Of a stretch of DNA of 36,304 nt, positions 19,801-28,565 are shown piece by piece. The stretch is from Saccoglossus kowalevskii (Eukaryota; Hemichordata; Enteropneusta; Harrimaniidae). The position numbers and the translations under genes were made by a program. The stretch's first letter is position 1. Every line of letters begins with the position of its first letter. The DNA is taken from the NCBI RefSeq assembly GCF_000003605.2, contig NW_003155262.1, positions 1 through 36,304 of the forward strand, in the 5' to 3' direction. Under the pieces are notes generated by a model. The model was not told the origin of the DNA and did not search any database. It saw only the letters and a list, made by a program, of their open reading frames with translations.

Positions 19801-22800
19801 TGGTAGGTTCCATTGTTGTCTCCATTTCAGTGGTTAACTCAGTAGTTGCAGCATCCGTTGTTACATCAGTGGTAGGTTCCATTGTTGTCTCCAATTCAGT
19901 AGTTAACTCAGTAGTTGCTGTATCCGTTGTGACATCAGTGGTAGGTTCTATTGTTGTCTCCATTTCAGTAGTTAACACAGTAGTGGCAGCATCCGTAGTG
20001 ACATCAGTGGTAGGTTCCATTGTTGTATCTATTTCAGTTGTTAACTCAGTAGTTACAGCATCTGTAGTTACATCAGTGGTAGGTTCCATTGTTGTCTCCA
20101 TTTCAGTGGTTAACTCGGTAGTTGCAGCATCCGTTGTTACATCAGTGGTAGGTTCCATTGTTGTCTCCATTTCAGTGGTTAACTCAGTAGTTACAGCATC
20201 TGTAGTTACATCAGTAGTAGGTTCCATTGTTGTCTCCATTTCAGTGGTTAACTCAGTAGTTACAGCATCTGTAGTTACATCAGTGGTAGGTTCCATTGTT
20301 GTCTCCATTTCAGTAGTTAACTCAGTAGTTGCAGCATCCGTTGTGACATCAGTTGTAGGTTCCATTGTTGTCTCCATTTCAGTAGTTAACTCAGTAGTTG
20401 CAGCATCCGTTGTGACATCAGTGGTAGGTTCCATTGTTGTCTCCATTTCAGTGGTTAACTCAGTAGTTACAGCATCTGTAGTTACATCAGTGGTAGGTTC
20501 CATTGTTGTCTCCATTTCAGTGGTTAACTCAGTAGTTGCAGCATCCGTTGTTACATCAGTGGTAGGTTCCATTGTTGTCTCCATTTCAGTGGTTAACTCT
20601 GTAGTTACAGCATCTGTTGTGACATCAGTGGTAGGTTCCATTGTTGTCTCCAGTTCAGTAGTTAACTCAGTAGTTACAGCATCCGTTGTTACGTCAGTGG
20701 TAGGTTCCATTGTTGTCTCCATTTCAGTGGTTAACTCAGTAGTTGCTGCATCCGTTGTGACATCAGTGGTAGGTTCCATTGATGTCTCTATTTCAGTGGT
20801 TAACTCAGTAGTTACAGCATCTGTTGTAACATCAGTGGTAGGTTCCATTGTTGTCTCCATTTCAGTAGTTAACTCAGTAGTTGCAGCATCCATTGTGACA
20901 TCAGTGGTAGGTTCCATCGTTGTCTCCATTTCAGTGGTTAACTCAGTAGTTACAGCATCTGTTGTGACATCAGTGGTAGGTTCCATTGTTGTCTCTATTT
21001 CAGTAGTTAACTCAGTAGTTGCAGCAGCCGTTGTGACATCAGTGGTAGTTTCCATTGTTGTCTCCATTTCAGTGGTTAATTCAGTAGTTACAGCATACGT
21101 TGTGACATCAGTGGTAGGTTCCATTGTTGTCTCTATTTCAGTGGTTAACTCAGTAGTTGCAGCATCTGTAGTTACATCAGTGGTAGGTTCCATTGTTGTC
21201 TCCATTTCAGTGGTTAACTCAGTAGTTACAGCATCCGTTGTTACATCAGTGGTAGGTTCCATTGTTGTCTCAATTTCAGTGGTTAACTCAGTAGTTGCAG
21301 TATCCGTTGTGATATCAGTGGTAGGTTCCATTGTTGTCTCCATTTCAGTGGTTAACTCAGTAGTTGCAGCATCCGTTTTAACATCAGTGGTAGGTTCCAT
21401 TGTTGTCTCTATTTCAGTGGTTAACTCAGTAGTTGCAGCATCTGTAGTTACATCAGTGGTAGGTTCCATTGTTGTCTCCATTTCAGTGGTTATCTCAGTA
21501 GTTGCAGCATCCGTTGTTACATCAGTAGTAGGTTCCATTGTTGTCTCCATTTCAGTAGTTAACACAGTAGTTGCAGCATCCGTAGTGACATCAGTGGTAG
21601 GTTCCATTGTTGTCTCTATTTCAGTGGTTAACTCAGTAGTTGCAGCATCTGTAGTTACATCAGTGGTAGGTTCCATTGTTGTCTCCATTTCAGTGGTTAA
21701 CTCAGTAGTTGCTACATCCGTTGTTACATCAGTGGTAGGTTCTATTGTTGTCTCCATTTCAGTAGTTAACACAGTAGTTGCAGCATCCGTAGTGACATCA
21801 GTGGTAGGTTCCATTGTTGTCTCTATTTCAGTGGTTAACTCAGTAGTTACAGCATCTGTAGTTACATCAGTGGTAGGTTCCATTGTTGTCTCCATTTCAG
21901 TGGTTAACTCAGTAGTTACAGCATCTGTAGTTACATCAGTGGTAGGTTCCATTGTTGTCTCCATTTCAGTGGTTAACTCGGTAGTTGCATCATCCGTTGT
22001 TACATCAGTGGTAGGTTCCATTGTTGTCTCCATTTCAGTGGTTAACTCAGTAGTTACAGCATCTGTAGTTACATCAGTGGTAGGTTCCATTGTTGTCTCC
22101 ATTTCAGTGGTTAACTCAGTAGTTGCAGCATCCGTTGTTACATCAGTGGTAGGTTCCATTGTTGTCTCCATTTCAGTGGTTAACTCTGTAGTTACAGCAT
22201 CTGTTGTGACATCAGTGGTAGGTTCCATTGTTGTCTCCAGTTCAGTAGTTAACTCAGTAGTTGCAGCATCCGTTGTTACATCAGTGGTAGGTTCCATTGT
22301 TGTCTCCATTTCAGTGGTTAACTCAGTAGTTGCTGCATCCGTTGTGACATCAGTGGTAGGTTCCATTGATGTCTCTATTTCAGTGGTTAACTCAGTAGTT
22401 ACAGCATCTGTTGTGACATCAGTGGAAGGTTCCATTGTTGTCTCCAGTTCAGTAGTTAACTCAGTAGTTGCTGCATCCGTTGTTACATCAGTGGTAGGTT
22501 CCATTGTTGTCTCCATTTCAGTGGTTAACTCAGTAGTTGCTGCATCCGTTGTGACATCAGTGGTAGGTTCCATTGAAGTCTCTATTTCAGTGGTTAACTC
22601 AGTAGTTACAGCATCTGTTGTGACATCAGTGGAAGGTTCCATTGTTGTCTCCAATTCAGTAGTTAACTCAGTAGTTGCAGCTTCCGTTGTGGCATCAGTG
22701 GTAGGTTCCATTGTTGTCTCCATTTCAGTAGTTAACTCAGTAGTTGCAGCAGACGTTGTGACATCAGTGGTAGTTTCCATTGTTGTCTCCATTTCAGTAG

Positions 22801-24901
22801 TTAACTCAGTAGTTGCAACATCCGTTGTTACATCAGTGGTAGGTTCCATTGTTGTCTCTATTTCAGTGGTTAACTCAGTAGTTGCAGCATCCGTTGTGAC
22901 ATCAGTGGTAGGTTCCATTGTTGTCTCCATTTCAGTAGTTAACTCAGTAGTTGCAGCATCTGTTGTGACATCAGTGGTAGGTTCCATTGTTGTCTCCATT
23001 TCAGTGGTTAACTCAGTAGTTACAGCATCCGTTGTTACATCAGTGGTAGGTTCCATTGTTGTCTCCATTTCAGTAGTTAACTCAGTAGTTGCAGCAGCCG
23101 TTGTGACATCAGTGGTAGGTTCCATTGTTGTCACTATTTCAGTGGTTAACTCAGTAGTTGCAGCATCCGTTGTTACATCAGTGGTAGGTTCCATAGTTGT
23201 CTCCATTTCAGTGGTTAACTCAGTAGTTACAGCATCTGTAGTTACATCAGTGGTAGGTTCAATTGTTGTCTCCATTTCAGTAGTTAACTCAGTAGTTGCA
23301 GCAGCCGTTGTGACATCAGTGGTAGTTTCCATTGTTGTCTCCCTTTCAGTGGTTAACTCAGTAGTTGCAACATCCGTTGTTACATCAGTGGTAGGTTCCA
23401 TTGTTGTCTCTATTTCAGTGGTTAACTCAGTAGTTGCAGCATCCGTTGTTACATCAGTGGTAGGTTCCATTGTTGTCTCTATTTCAGTGGTTAACTCAGT
23501 AGTTGCAGCAGCCGTTGTGACATCAGTGGTAGTTTCCATTGTTGTCTCCATTTCAGTGGTTAACTCAGTAGTTGCAACATCCGTTGTTACATCAGTGGTA
23601 GGTTCCATTGTTGTCTCCATTTCAGTGGTTAACTCAGTAGTTACAGCATCTGTAGTTACATCAGTGGTAGTTTCCATTGTTGTCTCCATTTCAGTGGTTA
23701 ACTCAGTAGTTGCAGTATCCGTTGTTACGTAAGTGGTAGGTTCCATTGTTGTCTCTATTTCAGTGGTTAACTCAGTAGTTAAAGCATCCGTTGTGACATC
23801 AGTGGTAGGTTCCATTGTTGTCTCCATTTCAGTAGTTAACTTGGTAGTTGCAGTATCTGTAGTTACATCAGTGGTAGGTTCCATTGTTGTCTCCATTTCA
23901 GTGCTTAACTCAGTAGTTGCAGAATCCGTTGTGACATCAGTGGTAGGTTCCATTGTTGTCTCCGTTTCAGTAGTTAACTCAGTAGTTGCAGAATCCGTTG
24001 TGACATCAGTGGTAGGTTCCATTGTTGTCTCCATTTCAGTAGTTAACTCGGTAGTTGCAGCATCTGTAGTGACATCAGTGGTAGGTTCCATTGTTGTCTC
24101 CATTTCAGTGGTTAACTCAGTAGTTAAAGCATCCGTTGTGACATCAGTGGTAGGTTCCATTGTTAACTCAGTAGTTTCAGCATCTGTTGTTACATCAGTG
24201 GTAGGATCCATTGTTGTCTCTATTTCAGTAGTTAACTCTGTAGTTGCAGCATCCGTTGTTACATCAGTGGTAGGTTCCATTGTTGTCTCCATTCCAGTGG
24301 TTAACTCAGTAGTTACAGCATCTGTAGTTACATCAGTGGTAGGTTCCATTGTTGTCTCCATTTCAGTGGTTAACTCAGTAGTTGCAGTATCCGTTGTGAC
24401 ATCAGTCGTAGGTTCCATTGTTGTCTCTATTTCAGTGGTTAACTCAGTAGTTACAGCATCTGTAGTTACATCAGTGGTAGGTTCCATTGTTGTCTCCATT
24501 TCAGTTGTTAACTCTGTAGTTTCAGCATCTGTTGTGGCATCAGTGGTAAGTTCCATTGTTGTCTCCATTTCAGTGGTTAATTCAGTAGTTACAGCATCTG
24601 TAGTTACATCAGTGGTAGGTTCCATTGTTGTCTCCATTTCAGTGGTTAACTCAGTAGTTTCAGCATCCGTTGTTACATCAGTGGTAGGTTCCATTGTTGT
24701 CTCTATTTCAGTGGTTAACTCAGTAGTTGCAGCATCCGTTGTGACATCAGTGGTAGGTTCCATTGTTGTCTCCATTTCAGTAGTTAACTCAGTAGTTGCA
24801 ACATCCGTTGTTACATCAGTGGTAGGTTCCATTGTTGTCTCCATTTCAGTAGTTAACTCAGTAGTTGCAACATCCGTTGTTACATCAGTGGTAGGTTCCA
24901 T
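16895..24901 (-). CDS. Mucin-like Thr/Glu-rich repeat protein, segment 4 (longest open stretch)
   Basis: At 2,668 codons this is the longest unbroken stretch, about 116 units without a stop, which is strong support for a coding role on this strand. The low-coordinate half is uniform. From about 22,400 upward the units diversify: EPSTDV, METSM, METTTDV (Pro to Thr), TTAAATTEL (Asp to Ala), DALTT and DAETT. It also carries the second copy of the 17-residue short unit, at about 24150-24200. The frame begins just below a one-base loss at about 24963 and ends at a stop exposed by the loss at 16909, so both limits look artificial. It should be joined conceptually with the neighbouring segments as one gene. 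Confidence 0.72.
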   Translation of the reverse strand: MEPTTDVTTDVATTELTTEMETTMEPTTDVTTDVATTELTTEMETTMEPTTDVTTDAATTELTTEIETTMEPTTDVTTDAETTELTTEMETTMEPTTDVTTDAVTTELTTEMETTMELTTDATTDAETTELTTEMETTMEPTTDVTTDAVTTELTTEIETTMEPTTDVTTDTATTELTTEMETTMEPTTDVTTDAVTTELTTGMETTMEPTTDVTTDAATTELTTEIETTMDPTTDVTTDAETTELTMEPTTDVTTDALTTELTTEMETTMEPTTDVTTDAATTELTTEMETTMEPTTDVTTDSATTELTTETETTMEPTTDVTTDSATTELSTEMETTMEPTTDVTTDTATTKLTTEMETTMEPTTDVTTDALTTELTTEIETTMEPTTYVTTDTATTELTTEMETTMETTTDVTTDAVTTELTTEMETTMEPTTDVTTDVATTELTTEMETTMETTTDVTTAAATTELTTEIETTMEPTTDVTTDAATTELTTEIETTMEPTTDVTTDVATTELTTERETTMETTTDVTTAAATTELTTEMETTIEPTTDVTTDAVTTELTTEMETTMEPTTDVTTDAATTELTTEIVTTMEPTTDVTTAAATTELTTEMETTMEPTTDVTTDAVTTELTTEMETTMEPTTDVTTDAATTELTTEMETTMEPTTDVTTDAATTELTTEIETTMEPTTDVTTDVATTELTTEMETTMETTTDVTTSAATTELTTEMETTMEPTTDATTEAATTELTTELETTMEPSTDVTTDAVTTELTTEIETSMEPTTDVTTDAATTELTTEMETTMEPTTDVTTDAATTELTTELETTMEPSTDVTTDAVTTELTTEIETSMEPTTDVTTDAATTELTTEMETTMEPTTDVTTDAATTELTTELETTMEPTTDVTTDAVTTELTTEMETTMEPTTDVTTDAATTELTTEMETTMEPTTDVTTDAVTTELTTEMETTMEPTTDVTTDDATTELTTEMETTMEPTTDVTTDAVTTELTTEMETTMEPTTDVTTDAVTTELTTEIETTMEPTTDVTTDAATTVLTTEMETTIEPTTDVTTDVATTELTTEMETTMEPTTDVTTDAATTELTTEIETTMEPTTDVTTDAATTVLTTEMETTMEPTTDVTTDAATTEITTEMETTMEPTTDVTTDAATTELTTEIETTMEPTTDVKTDAATTELTTEMETTMEPTTDITTDTATTELTTEIETTMEPTTDVTTDAVTTELTTEMETTMEPTTDVTTDAATTELTTEIETTMEPTTDVTTYAVTTELTTEMETTMETTTDVTTAAATTELTTEIETTMEPTTDVTTDAVTTELTTEMETTMEPTTDVTMDAATTELTTEMETTMEPTTDVTTDAVTTELTTEIETSMEPTTDVTTDAATTELTTEMETTMEPTTDVTTDAVTTELTTELETTMEPTTDVTTDAVTTELTTEMETTMEPTTDVTTDAATTELTTEMETTMEPTTDVTTDAVTTELTTEMETTMEPTTDVTTDAATTELTTEMETTMEPTTDVTTDAATTELTTEMETTMEPTTDVTTDAVTTELTTEMETTMEPTTDVTTDAVTTELTTEMETTMEPTTDVTTDAATTELTTEMETTMEPTTDVTTDAVTTELTTEIDTTMEPTTDVTTDAATTVLTTEMETTIEPTTDVTTDTATTELTTELETTMEPTTDVTTDAATTELTTEMETTMEPTTDVTTDAATTELTTEIETTMEPTTDVTTDAATTELTTEMETTMEPTTDVTTDTATTELTTEIETTMEPTTDVTTDAVTTELTTEMETTMEPTTDVTTDAATTELTTEIETTMEPTTDVTTDAATTELTTEMETTMEPTTDVTTDAATTELTTEIETTMEPTTDVTTYAVTTELTTEMETTMEPTTDVTTDAATTELTTEMETTMEPTTDVTTDAATTELTTEIETTMEPTTDVTTDAATTELTTKIETTMEPTTDVTTDVATTELTTEMETTMEPTTDVTTAAATTELTTEIETTMEPTTDVTTEAATTELTTELETTMEPTTDVTTDAVTTELTTEMETTMEPTTDVTTDAETTELTTEMETTMEPTTDVTTDAVTTELTTEIETTMEPTTDVTTDAATTELTTEMETTMEPTTDVTTDAATTELTTEMETTMEPTTDVTTDAVTTELTTEIETTMEPTIDVTTDTVTTELTTQMETTMEPTTDVTTDAVTTELTTEIETTMEPTTDVTTDAATTVLTTEMETTMEPTTDVTTDAATTELTTEMETTMEPTTDVTTDVATTELTTEIETTMEPTTDVTTDAATTELTTEMETTMEPTTDVTTDAATTELTTEIETTMEPTTDVTTDAATTELTTEMETTMEPTTDVTTDAATTELTTEMETTMEPTADVTTDAATTELTTEMETTMEPTTDVTTDAETTELTTEMETTMEPTTDVTTDAVTTELTTEIETTMEPTTDITTDAATTELTTEMETTMEPTTDVTTDAATSELTTEMETTMEPTTDVTTDAVTTELTTEMESTMEPTTDVTTDAETTELTTEMETTMEPTTDVTTDAATTELTTEMETTMEPTTDVTTDAATTELTTEMETTMEPTTDVTTDAATTELTTEIETTMEPTTDVTTDAATTELTTEMETTMEPTTDVTTDAVTTELTTEIETTMEPTTDVTTDAATTELTTEMETTMELPLM
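16900..16915. other. Single missing G (frameshift)
   Basis: GTGGTAGTTCC replaces the usual GTGGTAGGTTCC. One G of a GG pair is missing, which exposes a minus-strand stop at 16895-16897. The same lesion occurs again at about 24963. The exact distance bookkeeping between markers on either side (for example 14929 to 18378 = 50 x 69 - 1) confirms a one-base loss here. Confidence 0.88.
18765..20165. repeat. Higher-order block, duplicated 122 units away (copy 1)
   Basis: About 1.4 kb match 27,164-28,565. Shared variants in order are CTCCAGTTCAG, GCAGCTTCC, GCAGCAGCC, CTATTTTAG, CTCAATTTC with GCAGTATCC, GTAACATC, CTCCAATTCAG, GTTGCTG and GGTTCTATTG. The offset is 8,399 before and 8,400 after the indel cluster at 27.65 kb, as expected for 122 units. 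Confidence 0.87.
20925..22118. repeat. Higher-order block, copied at 29,532-30,725 (125 units away)
   Basis: About 1.19 kb share, in order, GGTTAATTCA with GCATACG, CTCAATTTC with GCAGTATCC and GATATCAG, CCGTTTTAAC, GTTATCTC with AGTAGTAGG, GTTGCTACATCC, GGTTCTATTG and GTTGCATCATCC. The distance of 8,607 equals 125 x 69 after correction for 18 bp. Confidence 0.87.
23769..24504. repeat. Higher-order block, duplicated 330 units away (copy 2)
   Basis: This is the partner of 1010-1745. Beyond 24504 the sequence continues like 3,330-3,500 (307 units away) instead of like 1,746 onward. Relative to copy 1, about 23 units are therefore absent at this point. Upstream of 23769 the two copies are similar again but differ by the gain or loss of single units. 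Confidence 0.85.
24150..24200 (-). repeat. Short 17-residue unit (18-bp in-frame deletion), copy 2
   Basis: This carries the same 18-bp loss as at 1401-1410, with the same flanking variant units and the same GGATCC variant in the next unit (1445 and 24204). It lies 22,759 bases from copy 1, which is 330 units after correction for the intervening indels. Confidence 0.9.
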
Positions 24902-24957
24902 TGTTGTCTCTATTTCAGTGGTTAACTCAGTAGTTGCAGCATCCGTTGTGACATCAG

Positions 24958-25066
24958 TGGTAGTTCCATTGTTGTCTCCATTTCAGTAGTTAACTCAGTA
25001 GTTGCAGCATCTGTTGTGACATCAGTGGTAGGTTCCATTGTTGTCTCCATTTCAGTGGTTTAACTC
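24958..25066. other. Compensated indel pair (-1 at about 24963, +1 at about 25060)
   Basis: One G is missing in GTGGTAGTTCC and one T is added in GTGGTTTAAC. The two cancel, leaving about 100 bases out of register between segments 4 and 5. Confidence 0.87.
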
Positions 25067-26776
25067 AGTAGTTAAGGCATCTGTAGTTACATCAGTGGTA
25101 GGTTCCATTGTTGTCTCCATTTCAGTGGTTAACTCAGTAGTTGCAGCATCCGTTGTGACATCAGTGGTAGGTTCCATTGTTGTCTCTATTTCAGTGGTTA
25201 ACTCAGTAGTTGCAGCATCTGTAGTTACATCAGTGGTAGGTTCCATTGTTGTCTCCATTTCAGTGGTTAACTCAGTAGTTGCAGCATCCGTTGTGACATC
25301 AGTTGTAGGTTCCATTGTTGTCTCCATTTCAGTGGTTAACTCAGTAGTTACAGCATCCGTTGTGACATCAGTGGTAGGTTCCATTGTTGTCTCTATTTCA
25401 GTGGTTAACTCAGTAGTTGCAGCATCCGTTGTGACATCAGTGGTAGGTTCCATTGTTGTCTCCATTTCAGTGGTTAACTCAGTAGTTGCAGCATCTGTTG
25501 TGACATCAGTGGTAGGTTCCATTGTTGTCTCTATTTCAGTGGTTAACTCAGTAGTTGCAGCAGCTGTAGTTACATCAGTGGTAGGTTCCATTGTTGTCTC
25601 CATTTCAGTGGTTAACTCAGTAGTTGCAGCATCCGTTGTTACATCAGTGGTAGGTTCCATTGTTGTCTCAATTTCAGTGGTTAACTCAGTAGTTGCAGCA
25701 TCCGTTGTGACATCAGTGGTAGGTTCCATTGTTGTCTCCATTTCAGTGGTTAACTCAGTAGTTGCAGCATCCGTTGTAACATCAGTGGTAGGTTCCATTG
25801 TTGTCTCTATTTCAGTGGTTAACTCAGTAGTTAAAGCATCTGTAGTTACATCAGTGGTAGGTTCCATTGTTGTCTCCATTTCAGTGGTTAACTCAGTAGT
25901 TGCAGCATCCGTTGTTACATCAGTGGTAGGTTCCATTGTTGTCTCAATTTCAGTGGTTAACTCAGTAGTTGCAGCATCCGTTGTGACATCAGTGGTAGGT
26001 TCCATTGTTGTCTCCATTTCAGTGGTTAACTCAGTAGTTGCAGCATCCGTTGTAACATCAGTGGTAGGTTCCATTGTTGTCTCTATTTCAGTGGTTAACT
26101 CAGTAGTTAAAGCATCTGTAGTTACATCAGTGGTAGGTTCCATTGTTGTCTCCATTTCAGTGGTTAACTCAGTAGTTGCAGCATCCGTTTTGACATCAGT
26201 GGTAGGTTCCATTGTTGTCTCCATTTCAGTAGTTAACTCAGTAGTTGCAGCATCCGTTGTGACATCAGTTGTAGGTTCCATTGTTGTCTCCACTTCAGTG
26301 GTTAACTCAGTACTTACAGCATCCGTTGTGACATCAGTGGTAGGTTCCATTGTTGTCTCCATTTCAGTGGTTAACTCAGTAGTTTCAGCATCTGTAGTTA
26401 CATCAGTGGTAGGTTCCATTGTTGTCTCCATTTCAGTGGTTAACTCAGTAGTTGCAGCATCCGTTGTGACATCAGCGGTAGGTTCCATTGTTGTCTCTAT
26501 TTCAGTGGTTAACTCTGTAGTTGCAGCATCCGTTGTGACATCAGTGGTAGGTTCCATTGTTGTCTCCATTTCAGTGGTTAACTCAGTAGTTGCAGCATCT
26601 GTAGTTACATCAGTGGTAGGTTCCATTGTTGTCTCCATTTCAGTGGTTAACTCAGTAGTTGCAGCATCTGTAGTTACATCAGTGGTAGGTTCCATTGATG
26701 TCTCCATTTCAGTGGTTAACTCAGTAGTTGCAGCATCCGTTGTGACATCAGTGGTAGGTTCCATTGTTGTCTCCAT
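25052..26776 (-). CDS. Mucin-like Thr/Glu-rich repeat protein, segment 5
   Basis: These 574 codons are repeat with low diversity. The marker DALTTELTTEI recurs exactly four units apart because of a recent 276-bp tandem duplication (25588-26139). Two units carry DVKTD (Thr to Lys, near 26190) or EVETT. The low-coordinate end is caused by an extra T at about 25060. The high-coordinate end is caused by a damaged unit at 26824-26843, which has one lost base and several substitutions. The loss at 24963 and the gain at 25060 cancel, so only about 100 bases between them are out of frame. Confidence 0.65.
   Translation of the reverse strand: METTMEPTTDVTTDAATTELTTEMETSMEPTTDVTTDAATTELTTEMETTMEPTTDVTTDAATTELTTEMETTMEPTTDVTTDAATTELTTEIETTMEPTADVTTDAATTELTTEMETTMEPTTDVTTDAETTELTTEMETTMEPTTDVTTDAVSTELTTEVETTMEPTTDVTTDAATTELTTEMETTMEPTTDVKTDAATTELTTEMETTMEPTTDVTTDALTTELTTEIETTMEPTTDVTTDAATTELTTEMETTMEPTTDVTTDAATTELTTEIETTMEPTTDVTTDAATTELTTEMETTMEPTTDVTTDALTTELTTEIETTMEPTTDVTTDAATTELTTEMETTMEPTTDVTTDAATTELTTEIETTMEPTTDVTTDAATTELTTEMETTMEPTTDVTTAAATTELTTEIETTMEPTTDVTTDAATTELTTEMETTMEPTTDVTTDAATTELTTEIETTMEPTTDVTTDAVTTELTTEMETTMEPTTDVTTDAATTELTTEMETTMEPTTDVTTDAATTELTTEIETTMEPTTDVTTDAATTELTTEMETTMEPTTDVTTDALTTELNH
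25588..26139. repeat. 4-unit (276-bp) tandem duplication
   Basis: Two copies of four units run in the same order: A12 with GTTAC, a CTCAATTTC unit, an A12 unit with GTAAC, and a CTCTATTTC unit with TTAAAG. TTAAAG lies at 25831 and 26107, exactly 276 bp apart. Relatives of the same four-unit cassette, with GCAACATC in place of TTAAAG, occur near 4.3, 8.1, 10.3, 11.5 and 18.0 kb. Confidence 0.85.
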
Positions 26777-26811
26777 TTCAGTAGTTAGCTCAGTAGTTGC
26801 AGCATCCGTTG

Positions 26812-27603
26812 TTACATCAGTGGTACTTTCCCTTTTGTCTCCATTTCAGTAGTTAACTCAGTAGTTGCATCATCCGTTGTGACATCAGTGGTAGGTTCCA
26901 TTGTTGTCTCCATTTCAGTGGTTAACTCAGTAGTTACAGCATCTGTAGTTACATCAGTGGTAGGTTCCATTGTTGTCTCCATTTCAGTTGTTAACTCCGT
27001 AGTTGCAGAATCCGTTGTGACATCAGTGGTAGGTTCCATTGTTGTCTCCATTTCAGTAGTTAACTCAGTAGTTGCAGCATCCGTTGTGACATCAGTGGTA
27101 GGTTCCATTGTTGTCTCCATTTCAGTGGTTAACTCAGTAGTTACAGCATCTGTAGTTACATAAGTAGTAGGTTCCATTGTTGTCTCCATTTCAGTGGTTA
27201 ACTCAGTAGTTACAGCATCTGTAGTTACATCAGTGGTAGGTTCCATTGTTGTCTCCAGTTCAGTAGTTAACTCAGTAGTTGCAGCTTCCGTTGTGACATC
27301 AGTGGTAGGTTCCATTGTTGTCTCTATTTCAGTAGTTAACTCAGTAGTTGCAGCAGCCGTTGTGACATCAGTGGTAGGTTCCATTGTTGTCTCCATTTCA
27401 GTAGTTAACTCAGTAGTTGCAACATCCGTTGTTACATCAGTGGTAGGTTCCATTGTTGTCTCTATTTTAGTGGTTAACTCAGTAGTTGCAGCATCCGTTG
27501 TGACATCAGTGGTAGGTTCCATTGTTGTCTCTATTTCAGTAGTTAACTCAGTAGTTGCAGCATCTGTAGTTACATCAGTGGTAGGTTCCATTGTCGTCTC
27601 CAT
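26812..27603 (-). CDS. Mucin-like Thr/Glu-rich repeat protein, segment 6 (short)
   Basis: These 263 codons are repeat. The C-terminal few residues (KGKVPLM) are out of register and come from the damaged unit at 26824-26843. One unit has Tyr in place of Asp at residue 6 (TTYVTTDAV), which puts a TAA at 27161-27163 on the opposite strand. The variants TTAAATTEL, DVTTEAATTEL and TTKIETT match, in the same order, units near 18,850-19,240 in segment 4. The segment is thus part of a block duplicated 122 units away. The upstream limit is a cluster of three single-base indels at 27649-27681. Confidence 0.62.
   Translation of the reverse strand: METTMEPTTDVTTDAATTELTTEIETTMEPTTDVTTDAATTELTTKIETTMEPTTDVTTDVATTELTTEMETTMEPTTDVTTAAATTELTTEIETTMEPTTDVTTEAATTELTTELETTMEPTTDVTTDAVTTELTTEMETTMEPTTYVTTDAVTTELTTEMETTMEPTTDVTTDAATTELTTEMETTMEPTTDVTTDSATTELTTEMETTMEPTTDVTTDAVTTELTTEMETTMEPTTDVTTDDATTELTTEMETKGKVPLM
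26820..26850. other. Damaged unit with one-base loss and several substitutions
   Basis: The usual GGTAGGTTCCATTG part of the unit is replaced by GGTACTTTCCCTTTTG. This is one base shorter and differs at several positions, more than any other unit in the window. It interrupts both strands. Confidence 0.8.
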
Positions 27604-28565
27604 TTCAGTGGTTAACTCAGTAATTGCAGCATCCGTTGTGACATCAGTGTAAGTTCCATTGTTGTCTCCATTTTCAGTGGGTTAACTCAGTAGTTACAGC
27701 ATCTGTTGTGACATCAGTGGTAGGTTCCATTGTTGTCTCTATTTCAGTGGTTAACTCAGTAGTTGCAGCATCCGTTGTGACATCTGTGGTAGGTTCCATT
27801 GTTGTCTCCATTTCAGTGGTTAACTCAGTAGTTGCAGCATCCGTTGTGACATCAGTGGTAGGTTCCATTGTTGTCTCTATTTCAGTGGTTAACTCAGTAG
27901 TTGCAGCATCTGTAGTTACATCAGTGGTAGGTTCCATTGTTGTCTCCATTTCAGTCGTTAACTCAGTAGTTACAGCATCCGTTGTTACATCAGTGGTAGG
28001 TTCCATTGTTGTCTCAATTTCAGTGGTTAACTCAGTAGTTGCAGTATCCGTTGTGACATCAGTGGTAGGTTCCATTGTTGTCTCCATTTCAGTGGTTAAC
28101 TCAGTAGTTGCAGCATCCGTTGTAACATCAGTGGTAGGTTCCATTGTTGTCTCTATTTCAGTGGTTAACTCAGTAGTTGCAGCATCTGTAGTTACATCAG
28201 TGGTATGTTCCATTGTTGTCTCCATTTCAGTGGTTAACTCAGTAGTTGCAGCATCCGTTGTTACATCAGTGGTAGGTTCCATTGTTGTCTCCAATTCAGT
28301 AGTTAACTCAGTAGTTGCTGCATCCGTTGTGACATCAGTGGTAGGTTCTATTGTTGTCTCCATTTCAGTAGTTAACACAGTAGTTGCAGCATCCGTAGTG
28401 ACATCAGTGGTAGGTTCCATTGTTGTCTCTATTTCAGTTGTTAACTCAGTAGTTACAGCATCTGTAGTTACATCAGTGGTAGGTTCCATTGTTGTCTCCA
28501 TTTCAGTGGTTAACTCAGTAGTTGCAGCATCCGTTGTTACATCAGTGGTAGGTTCCATTGTTGTC
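27164..28565. repeat. Higher-order block, duplicated 122 units away (copy 2)
   Basis: This is the partner of 18,765-20,165. Its second half (about 28,020-28,785, extending slightly beyond this block) is copied again at 33,745-34,510, including the rare GGTATGTTCC and AGCAGTAGG variants, 83 units further on. Confidence 0.87.
27646..27684. other. Cluster of three single-base indels
   Basis: A base is missing in CAGTGTAAGTTCC (27649-27651), an extra T lies at 27671-27674 and an extra G at 27678-27681, net +1. The homologous block at 18.8-20.1 kb has none of these and the two copies keep the same 122-unit register on both sides. This points to base-level error rather than a rearrangement. Confidence 0.86.
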
